From an uncultured Collinsella sp. (GTDB lineage Bacteria > Actinomycetota > Coriobacteriia > Coriobacteriales > Coriobacteriaceae), in assembly GCA_900551605.1 (NCBI GenBank), contig URWS01000126.1, positions 1 to 5,241 on the forward strand: a stretch of DNA of 5,241 bases. Reading direction: 5' to 3'. Below, one piece after another: positions 1-4,153 of the stretch. The position numbers and the translations under genes are program-made. Each line of letters opens with the position of its first letter. Position 1 is the stretch's first letter. The notes under the pieces are model-generated. The model was not told the DNA's origin. It saw only the letters and a program-made list of their open reading frames with translations, and did no database searches.

Positions 1-588
1 GCCCTTGGGCACGTAGACAAACGAGCCACCCGACCACACAGCACCGTGCAGGGCCGCAAACTTGTGGTCGGTGGGCGGGATGAGCGTCATGAACTTCTCG
101 TGGACGAGCGGCTCCCACTGCGGGTCGTGCAGGGCCTCCTCGATGCCGGAGTAGACGATGCCCATCTTGGACGCGGTGTCCTGCATATTGTGGTAGACGA
201 GCTCGGAGTCGTACTGCGCGCCGACGCCCGCCAGGTAGCTGCGCTCGGCCTCGGGGATACCTAGGCGCTCAAAGGTGTTCTTGATGTCGTCGGGCACCGA
301 CTCCCAGTCGTGCTTTTGGTCGGTGTTGGGCTTGACGTAGGTGACGATGTTGTCCATGTCCAGGCCCTCGATGGAGGGGCCCCACGTCGGATCCGGGAAG
401 CGGTTGAAGATCTCGAGGGACTTGAGGCGCAGGTCGAACATCCACTGCGGCTCGTCCTTCTTGGCGCTGATCTCGCGCACGATGTCGGGCGTGATGCCGG
501 CGTCGAGGCGCTCGAATCCCTCCTCGCCATAGGTGAAGTCGTAGAGGCTGCGGTCGATGTCCGCGACCTCGGTGCGGTTCTTGGTCAT
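1..588 (-). CDS. sufB: SufB, Fe-S cluster assembly scaffold protein (N-terminal 196 residues; cut by the left edge)
   Basis: SufB is the cytoplasmic scaffold on which the SUF system builds Fe-S clusters, working in a complex with SufC and usually SufD. I translated the minus strand from ATG at 588-586; the frame stays open for exactly 196 codons to the window edge. The usual SufB is about 470 residues, so roughly the first 40 percent is here. Family stretches visible are EPQWMFDLRLKSLE (about 46-59), the VP-(D)-IK-TF-RLGIPEAER block (98-116), LAGVGAQYDSELVYHN (119-134), IPPTDHKFAALHGAVWSGGS (170-189) and FVYVPKG at the cut. Most SufB proteins have DNKFAALN where this one has DHKFAALH, a minor variation. 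A Shine-Dalgarno AGGGG (600-596) sits 7 bases before the ATG, and the sufC stop lies 12 bases upstream, so the two genes are almost certainly cotranscribed. The catalytic core and C terminus lie outside the window. Confidence 0.96.
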   Translation of the reverse strand, partial: MTKNRTEVADIDRSLYDFTYGEEGFERLDAGITPDIVREISAKKDEPQWMFDLRLKSLEIFNRFPDPTWGPSIEGLDMDNIVTYVKPNTDQKHDWESVPDDIKNTFERLGIPEAERSYLAGVGAQYDSELVYHNMQDTASKMGIVYSGIEEALHDPQWEPLVHEKFMTLIPPTDHKFAALHGAVWSGGSFVYVPKG

Positions 589-600
589 TGCGTCGCCCCT

Positions 601-1401
601 TTACGCCTGCTGCTCGGCAGCGGCGGCCTCGGCCTGGGTGCGCTGCTCGGCGGCCTCGCGCTCGAAGGTCTCAAAGCCGTTCTTGTCGATCCAGGGGATG
701 AGCGAGGCGTCGTCCTCGCGCACGATGTGGCCCTTGACCATAACGTGGACGCGGTCGACATCCAGGTGCTCCAGGATGCGCGTGTTGTGCGTGATGATGA
801 GCATGGAGCCGTCGCAACTCTTGCGGTAGGCGTCCATGCCGTGGCTGACGGTTGACAGGGCGTCGACGTCCAGGCCTGAGTCGGTTTCGTCCAGGATGGC
901 GAGCTTGGGCTGCAGCAGCAAAAGCTGGAGCATCTCGACCTTCTTCTTCTCGCCGCCCGAGAAGCCCACGCCCAGCTCACGGTTGAGGTAGGCGGTATCC
1001 ATGTTGAGCTCGGCCGCGAGCTCCTTGACGCGACGGCGGAACTCCTTGCCCTTCATCTCCAGGCCGGGACGGCCGGCGATGCTGGCGCGCAGGAAGCTCG
1101 ACAGCGGCACGCCCGGGATCTCGACCGGGGCCTGGAAGCTCAGGAACAGGCCGGCGCGCGAGCGCTTGTCGGTGGTGAGCTCGGTGATGTCCTGGCCGTC
1201 AAAGACGATACGGCCGTCGTTGACCGTGTAGACGGGGTCGCCCATGACCAGGTGGCCGAGGGTGGACTTGCCGGCGCCGTTGGGGCCCATCAGCACGTGG
1301 GTCTCGCCGGCGGCGACGTTGAGGTTGACATTGTGGAGGATGGTCTTCTCGTCCACGGAGGCGGTCAGACCCTCGATGGAAAGCAGCGGATTTGCGCTCA
1401 T
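601..1401 (-). CDS. sufC: SufC, ABC-type ATPase of the SUF Fe-S cluster assembly complex
   Basis: SufC is the soluble ABC-type ATPase that drives SufB/SufD rearrangement during Fe-S cluster assembly; it is not a membrane transporter. From ATG 1401 the protein has 266 residues, close to the family's usual 245-260 plus a short tail. Visible motifs are Walker A GPNGAGKS (39-46), Q-loop Gln90 in LSFQAPVEIPG, signature FSGGEKKK (147-154), Walker B LAILDET (167-173, Asp171 and Glu172), D-loop SGLD (175-178) and switch His205 in IITHNTRIL. The DETDSGLDVDAL string is the SufC hallmark. The last 18 or so residues are Ala/Glu/Gln-rich and look like a disordered extension. The frame could start 10 codons earlier (ATG 1431), but that start has no Shine-Dalgarno and family proteins begin near the chosen Met. 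The gene is first in the operon, with sufB 12 bases downstream and a divergent Rrf2 regulator upstream. Confidence 0.97.
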   Translation of the reverse strand: MSANPLLSIEGLTASVDEKTILHNVNLNVAAGETHVLMGPNGAGKSTLGHLVMGDPVYTVNDGRIVFDGQDITELTTDKRSRAGLFLSFQAPVEIPGVPLSSFLRASIAGRPGLEMKGKEFRRRVKELAAELNMDTAYLNRELGVGFSGGEKKKVEMLQLLLLQPKLAILDETDSGLDVDALSTVSHGMDAYRKSCDGSMLIITHNTRILEHLDVDRVHVMVKGHIVREDDASLIPWIDKNGFETFEREAAEQRTQAEAAAAEQQA

Positions 1402-1405
1402 GCTG

Positions 1406-1413
1406 TCCCTCTC
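1406..1413 (-). promoter_or_regulatory. sufC ribosome binding site
   Basis: On the minus strand GAGAGGGA lies just before ATG 1401; its GAGG core ends six bases from the start codon. It lies inside the reading frame of the alternative upstream ATG (1431) and so decides in favour of the shorter SufC. Confidence 0.75.
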
Positions 1414-1420
1414 TGTATAT

Positions 1421-1440
1421 GGTGTACTCATAGGTGTACT
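1421..1440. repeat. Tandem 8-bp direct repeat in the sufC leader
   Basis: GGTGTACT occurs at 1421-1428 and again at 1433-1440, a 12-bp period; read in the sufC direction it is AGTACACC twice. The pair lies between the predicted sufC transcription start (about 1459) and its ribosome binding site. It could be a protein or RNA control element, or chance, since an 8-bp repeat is short. No family motif was recognised. Confidence 0.35.
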
Positions 1441-1465
1441 AAACCCTAGGAATCTTCTCGGAATA

Positions 1466-1493
1466 AAGTTACTATGGGTTCGGCGTTAGTCAA
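1466..1493 (-). promoter_or_regulatory. Candidate promoter of the suf operon
   Basis: On the minus strand TTGACT (1493-1488; five of six against TTGACA) is followed after 16 bases by TAACTT (1471-1466; T, A and final T of TATAAT conserved). Transcription would start near 1459, giving a leader of nearly 60 bases before sufC. The -35 lies a few bases from the IscR-like box at 1498-1522, which fits direct control of this promoter. The -10 match is weak. Confidence 0.45.
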
Positions 1494-1497
1494 GGAA

Positions 1498-1522
1498 AAA
1501 CCCGACTAATTCACTCGACTTT
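1498..1522. promoter_or_regulatory. IscR type 1-like operator between sufC and the Rrf2 regulator gene
   Basis: The core is CCGACT-AATTC-ACTCGAC, flanked by A/C on the left and T on the right. Compared with the E. coli IscR type 1 consensus (core YYGACT-N5-AGTCRR within a 25-bp palindrome, recalled from the literature), 22 of 25 positions fit. The mismatches are at positions 2, 17 and 24. It lies upstream of the suf -35 and overlaps the -35 region of the predicted regulator promoter. The neighbouring gene encodes an IscR-like protein with three candidate cluster cysteines, so it is the obvious binder. That it binds here is inferred. Confidence 0.6.
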
Positions 1523-1531
1523 TTAGATGCG

Positions 1532-1540
1532 TGACATAAT
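1532..1540 (+). promoter_or_regulatory. Candidate extended -10 promoter for the Rrf2 regulator gene
   Basis: TGACATAAT combines the extended TG-n element with CATAAT (five of six against TATAAT). No good -35 stands 17 bases upstream, which is common for extended -10 promoters; TTCACT at 1510-1515 is a 19-bp-spaced possibility. Transcription would start near 1547, giving a leader of about 75 bases. The IscR-like box covers the -35 region, which suggests autorepression. Confidence 0.45.
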
Positions 1541-1573
1541 AATCAGGATTGTTTGCCCCGCGCGCATAAGATT

Positions 1574-1603
1574 TGGGACAAACAAGCCTGGTATTTTGTC
1601 CCA
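1574..1603. repeat. Perfect 9-bp inverted repeat in the Rrf2 gene leader
   Basis: TGGGACAAA (1574-1582) and TTTGTCCCA (1595-1603) are perfect complements separated by 12 bases. The element lies downstream of the predicted transcription start and ends nine bases before the ribosome binding site. It is not followed by a T-run, so it is not an intrinsic terminator. It could be a second operator or a leader-RNA hairpin that protects the mRNA or modulates ribosome access. Which is correct cannot be told from the sequence. Confidence 0.6.
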
Positions 1604-1611
1604 GGAACAAC

Positions 1612-1618
1612 GGGAGGG
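1612..1618 (+). promoter_or_regulatory. Ribosome binding site of the Rrf2 regulator gene
   Basis: GGGAGGG ends five bases before ATG 1624. It rules in that start over the in-frame TTG at 1573, which would place this site inside the coding region and the inverted repeat at its very start. Confidence 0.8.
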
Positions 1619-1623
1619 TAGGT

Positions 1624-2055
1624 ATGCTCATTTCTTCCAAGGGCCGCTATGCCCTCCGGTTAATGATCTATATCGCGGCGCTGGGCGACGCCGAGGGCAA
1701 GATTGCCCTGCGCGAGGTTGCCGACCGCGAGCATATCTCGCAAAAGTATCTGGAGCAGCTGGTTCGTCCGCTTATGAAGGCGGGCCTGCTTAAGAGCGTG
1801 CGCGGCAAGGGCGGCGGCTACATGATGGCCAAGGACCCGGCCGAGGTGCGCGCCGGCGACATCCTGCGTGCCGTTGAGGGCAGCACGGCTCCGGTGGCGT
1901 GCGATGGCATCGACAACAGCTGCGCCCGCAGCGATTTGTGCTCGACCGTCAAGTTCTGGCGCGGTCTGGATGACGTAATCGAAAAGTACGTCGACGGCGT
2001 GACGTTGGCCGACCTGGCCGCCGTCCCCGAAATCAACTTCGACATCAAATTGTAG
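1624..2055 (+). CDS. IscR-like Rrf2 family transcriptional regulator, probable Fe-S sensor of the suf operon
   Basis: Rrf2 proteins are dimeric winged-helix regulators, many of which bind a [2Fe-2S] or [4Fe-4S] cluster. This 143-residue protein has the usual length and opens with the family start MLISSKGRYALRLM. A helix-turn-helix runs through REVADREHISQKYLEQL (30-46), and the wing contains SVRGKGGGY (58-66). Three cysteines, Cys93, Cys100 and Cys106, form C-x6-C-x5-C, equivalent to the IscR ligands Cys92, Cys98 and Cys104. IscR's fourth ligand, His107, aligns with Val109, so the fourth ligand must come from elsewhere or differ. The ATG at 1624 has a strong Shine-Dalgarno five bases upstream. 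The gene is divergent from sufC, with an IscR-type box between them, which argues for control of suf and of itself. It could instead be a NsrR- or RsrR-like sensor of nitric oxide or redox, but the location favours Fe-S homeostasis. The Rrf2 assignment is firm; the exact signal is inferred. Confidence 0.93.
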   Translation: MLISSKGRYALRLMIYIAALGDAEGKIALREVADREHISQKYLEQLVRPLMKAGLLKSVRGKGGGYMMAKDPAEVRAGDILRAVEGSTAPVACDGIDNSCARSDLCSTVKFWRGLDDVIEKYVDGVTLADLAAVPEINFDIKL

Positions 2056-2083
2056 GTTGAGCGCAATTCCTTAAGATTTCGCG

Positions 2084-2115
2084 GAGGGTTGTTGCCGTTT
2101 ACCGAGGGGTTGTTG
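2084..2115. repeat. Near-identical direct repeats GAGGGTTGTTG / GAGGGGTTGTTG
   Basis: Copies at 2084-2094 and 2104-2115 differ by one extra G and end 21 bp apart, about two helical turns. They lie in the 138-bp gap between the regulator gene and the secreted-protein gene, just upstream of that gene's promoter candidate. A dimeric DNA-binding protein is one explanation. No rho-independent terminator for the regulator gene was seen in this gap. Confidence 0.4.
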
Positions 2116-2124
2116 TGCAACAAC
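2109..2124. promoter_or_regulatory. Palindrome GTTGTTGTGCAACAAC, possible operator
   Basis: Seven-base arms GTTGTTG and CAACAAC flank a two-base centre, TG. It overlaps the -35 candidate of the downstream gene. The inner TTGTTGTGCAAC recurs at 4020-4031, upstream of the next gene. There is no T-run after it, so it is not a terminator. The regulator that might bind it is unknown. Confidence 0.4.
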
Positions 2125-2141
2125 GGGCGAGCTGCAATACT
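2113..2141 (+). promoter_or_regulatory. Weak candidate promoter for the secreted lysozyme-like protein
   Basis: TTGTGC (2113-2118) and AATACT (2136-2141; four of six against TATAAT) are separated by 17 bases in the only AT-rich part of this gap. The match is modest; the -10 could also be the nearby TATTTT at 2142-2147. Confidence 0.3.
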
Positions 2142-2193
2142 TATTTTATCTTTGCAAACTGAACTTTAACTACACCAATGCAGGGAGGATCTT

Positions 2194-2280
2194 ATGCAGC
2201 CCAAGCATTCTGCTATTGTCGCGGGCCTGACGCTGGCGCTTTCGTTTGGCGCCGTTTCCGCGCCGGCACCCGCCGCTGCC
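2194..2280 (+). other. Signal peptide of the secreted protein
   Basis: Residues 1-29: Lys4 and His5 in the n-region, a hydrophobic core from Ala7 to about Val21, then a Pro/Ala-rich c-region ending Ala-Ala-Ala29 before Glu-Glu. Signal peptidase I cleavage is expected there. No lipobox cysteine is present, so it is not a lipoprotein. Confidence 0.85.
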
Positions 2281-3954
2281 GAGGAGCCCACGCCGGGCAT
2301 TGCCTCGGATGCCACCGATATCGATAAGGGCCTTTACACCCAACAGTCCTTCTCGGGCGTGTTGAGGTCGGTTCAGGGTGTCTCGTTTGTCAACGTGACT
2401 CCCGAGATGAAGTACTTCACCAAATATGAGAGCCATGGCAACTATAACCAGGGCTTTTCGTATGGTGACGGCTACAACGCGCTGGGCTATTACCAGTTCG
2501 ATCGTCGTTGGTCGCTCATTCCGTTTATGAAGCAGGTTTACAACTACGATTCTGCCAAGTACGGCATGCTCAAGGATGCGATTGATCGCGGCAGCGAGAT
2601 TTCCAACGCGAGCAATGCCATGTACGAGAACGACCAGCTTACCGAGCTGGGCCGTATTGCACAGGAGGCCTTCCAGGGTGCTTATAACACCGATCCTGCT
2701 GAGTTTTCGGCTCTGCAGGATGCGTATGCGTACAACTCGTACTATGCGGTGACCGAGGCGTGGCTCAAGAGCGGCCTGGGTATTGATATTTCGGGCCGCG
2801 CCGACTGCGTTAAGGGCATGGTGTGGAGCATTACCAACATGTGCGGCACCGGTGGCTGCAGGGACTTTTTCCGCTGGGCGAATCTTTCCAACGATATGTC
2901 CGACCGCGAGTTTGTGACGGCGCTTTCCAACAGCGTGGTCAATAACGTGGCGACCAAGTATGCAAGCCAGCCCCAGTACCACGAGGGCTGGAAGAACCGC
3001 TACCGCAATGAGCTAAAGGACTGCTTGGCTTATATCGCCGAGGACGAGGCAGCCGCTGCGACGCCCGTGCAGCCCGAGCCCACGCCGGTGCCCTCGCCGA
3101 CACCTGATTCGAATGACGACTCGAGTGACGATGCCAACGATGACAGGATGGATGCGCCCTCGACCGATGCTGACGGTAATGGCTCTGCTGGTGGCACTAC
3201 CAACGACGGCTCTACCTCGAACGGCTCCGATTCGAACGGCTCTGCTGCGGGCGATTCGCCTTCAAGCTCTGCCGGCAATACGGACAGCGACGCTTCTGGT
3301 TCGACCGGCGCTGACACCTCTAACTCATCTACCGGCTCGAGCGATTCGTCCGTTGACACCGGCTCTAACAACGGCTCCGGCTCTGACACGACCCCTGATT
3401 CCGATGCTTCCAAGGACGACTCGAATAAGGCGCCGGACGCTCCCGTTGCTTCGCCGGACAAGAAGCCTTCTTTCTCCGAGCAGCTTGGTTCTACGCTGGG
3501 TTCTTCGCTGATGGCTGGCGTCAATAACGGCTCGGCCCAGAACAAGGACAACTCTGATCAGGTTTCCATGGAAAAGACCGAGGCCGCAAAGGGCGACTCA
3601 AAGGACAAGGCTTCCGAGAAGGCTGAATCCGATAAGGGTCCTAGCTCTGATGAGAAGGACGAGAACAAGGACAAGACCGGGGACGGAAAGCAGCAGGGCG
3701 AGGACAGCGGTAAGGGCAACACCGATGACCAGGTCCAGGAGCAAAATGACTCCAAAACGGTGACCACCACGACCACGACGACTACAACGACCAAGTCATC
3801 TGGCGGTAACATGCCCAAGACGGGCGACCTTATCGTTATGGCGAGCCTTGCCAGTGCAAGCTTGGCCACGCTGGGCGCTACGTCTATCGTAAGTGGTAAG
3901 CATAAGCTCGATCAGCAGAAGAAGGCTTCTGGGGAGGACGGCTCGGAGGAGTAG
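2194..3954 (+). CDS. Secreted, cell-wall-anchored protein with a lysozyme-like domain and a long low-complexity stalk
   Basis: The 586-residue protein has a Sec signal peptide (residues 1-29: basic start, hydrophobic core, likely cleavage after Ala-Ala-Ala29). Residues about 68-281 form a globular domain that I read as lysozyme-like: KYESHGNY with Glu79 as candidate catalytic acid, then ALGYYQFDRRW (96-106), FSALQDAYAYNSYY (171-184), GIDISGRADCVKG (196-208) and QYHEGWKNRYRNELKDCL (261-278). Four cysteines (205, 217, 222, 277) could form disulfides outside the cell. The family reading is from memory, and the substrate, probably peptidoglycan or a related glycan, is not proven. From about 292 a low-complexity stalk leads to MPKTG (540-544), a hydrophobic segment (546-568) and KHK, a sortase-type anchor. 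Start ATG 2194 has GGGAGG five bases upstream. The gene stands alone, closed by a strong terminator. It may act in wall remodelling or as a surface factor. Confidence 0.85.
   Translation: MQPKHSAIVAGLTLALSFGAVSAPAPAAAEEPTPGIASDATDIDKGLYTQQSFSGVLRSVQGVSFVNVTPEMKYFTKYESHGNYNQGFSYGDGYNALGYYQFDRRWSLIPFMKQVYNYDSAKYGMLKDAIDRGSEISNASNAMYENDQLTELGRIAQEAFQGAYNTDPAEFSALQDAYAYNSYYAVTEAWLKSGLGIDISGRADCVKGMVWSITNMCGTGGCRDFFRWANLSNDMSDREFVTALSNSVVNNVATKYASQPQYHEGWKNRYRNELKDCLAYIAEDEAAAATPVQPEPTPVPSPTPDSNDDSSDDANDDRMDAPSTDADGNGSAGGTTNDGSTSNGSDSNGSAAGDSPSSSAGNTDSDASGSTGADTSNSSTGSSDSSVDTGSNNGSGSDTTPDSDASKDDSNKAPDAPVASPDKKPSFSEQLGSTLGSSLMAGVNNGSAQNKDNSDQVSMEKTEAAKGDSKDKASEKAESDKGPSSDEKDENKDKTGDGKQQGEDSGKGNTDDQVQEQNDSKTVTTTTTTTTTTKSSGGNMPKTGDLIVMASLASASLATLGATSIVSGKHKLDQQKKASGEDGSEE
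3067..3810 (+). repeat. Low-complexity stalk coding region (Ser/Asp/Asn/Gly-rich, then Lys/Glu/Asp-rich, then a Thr run)
   Basis: Residues 292-304 are Pro-rich, with PEPTPVPSPTP. Residues about 305-415 are almost entirely Ser, Asp, Asn, Gly, Thr and Ala, with short internal repeats such as SNGSDSNGS. Residues 421-450 are a less biased island. Residues 451-521 are Lys/Glu/Asp/Gln-rich. Residues 524-533 are ten threonines. The Thr codons mix ACC, ACG, ACT and ACA, so the run is kept at protein level rather than by slippage. This resembles wall-spanning stalks of Gram-positive surface proteins. Confidence 0.8.
3811..3906 (+). other. Sortase sorting signal, MPKTG variant of LPXTG
   Basis: MPKTGD (residues 540-545) is followed by a 23-residue hydrophobic stretch (546-568) and basic KHK (569-571). 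Met replaces the usual Leu at position 1 of the pentapeptide. The tail continues 15 more residues to an acidic end, EDGSEE, longer and more negative than the usual short basic tail. Confidence 0.75.
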
Positions 3955-3986
3955 CCTCTTGGTTGCTAGATAACTAAAGAGTTGGG

Positions 3987-4021
3987 ACGGGGTCCGGTGC
4001 GAATGCATCGGGCCCCGTTTT
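3987..4021 (+). terminator. Rho-independent terminator after the secreted-protein gene
   Basis: A 14-bp stem, ACGGGGTCCGGTGC (3987-4000) paired with GCATCGGGCCCCGT (4005-4018) with two G-U pairs, closes a GAAT loop. TTTT follows at 4018-4021, then GTTGT. It begins 32 bases after the stop codon. Confidence 0.92.
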
Positions 4022-4031
4022 GTTGTGCAAC
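4020..4031. promoter_or_regulatory. Second copy of TTGTTGTGCAAC, upstream of the AAA-ATPase-like gene
   Basis: This 12-mer is identical to 2110-2121 and overlaps the T-tail of the terminator. A single 12-bp match is about what chance gives in a window this size, but both copies sit upstream of a gene start, so the placement is noted. Confidence 0.25.
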
Positions 4032-4116
4032 GATTAGTTATGCCCCCTCACGCCTCTTGTTGCTACCGTTGCCCGATATGTTCGCGCGGCGACATCGGTA
4101 CGCGCGAGGCGGTCAT

Positions 4117-4122
4117 TACAAT
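4117..4122 (+). promoter_or_regulatory. Possible -10 element for the AAA-ATPase-like gene
   Basis: TACAAT matches TATAAT at five of six positions and lies 31 bases before the start codon. No convincing -35 stands 16-18 bases upstream (ATCGGT at 17), so the call is tentative. The rest of 4032-4141 shows no other gene or clear element. Confidence 0.3.
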
Positions 4123-4141
4123 TTGCATCGTGCAGCGATTT

Positions 4142-4147
4142 AGGGGG
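4142..4147 (+). promoter_or_regulatory. Ribosome binding site of the AAA-ATPase-like gene
   Basis: AGGGGG lies six bases before TTG 4154 and nine before GTG 4157, the two adjacent in-frame start candidates. It argues against an unsupported in-frame ATG at 4040. Confidence 0.65.
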
Positions 4148-4153
4148 AACGTT

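Noticed and set aside
310..855. 181-aa plus-strand open frame across the sufB/sufC junction
   Set aside because: It is antisense to two clearly conserved genes, spans their boundary, is Leu/Val/Gly-biased in the way of high-GC shadow frames, and matches no family I know.
1402..1431. Ten-codon N-terminal extension of SufC from ATG 1431
   Set aside because: No ribosome binding site precedes it, and the good GAGAGGGA site for ATG 1401 lies inside it.
1486..1509. Inverted repeat TTAGTC-N12-GACTAA at the suf -35
   Set aside because: Only 6-bp arms, and its right arm is part of the better supported IscR-like box, so it was not called separately.
1573..1623. TTG start at 1573 for the Rrf2 regulator
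   Set aside because: Family proteins start at the MLISSKGRYA block, and a strong Shine-Dalgarno stands five bases before ATG 1624.
2170..2982. 270-aa minus-strand open frame opposite the secreted protein
   Set aside because: It lies opposite a gene with signal peptide, conserved domain and good ribosome binding site; it shows no recognisable domain and looks like a codon-bias shadow.
3030..3551. Minus-strand Ser/Glu/Pro-rich and plus-strand Arg/Thr/Leu-rich frames over the stalk region
   Set aside because: Both are alternative readings of the low-complexity Ser/Asp codons of the stalk; repeated codons keep other frames open.
3763..3792. Thr-run DNA as a slippage-prone microsatellite for phase variation
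   Set aside because: The ten codons mix all four Thr codons, so there is no pure short tandem repeat to slip.
4040..4153. In-frame ATG at 4040 extending the AAA-ATPase-like protein by 38 residues, with a Cys-rich start (CCYRCPIC)
   Set aside because: There is no Shine-Dalgarno before 4040, the -10 candidate and a good ribosome binding site lie inside the extension, and family proteins begin close to the chosen start. The zinc-finger-like cysteines are probably chance.
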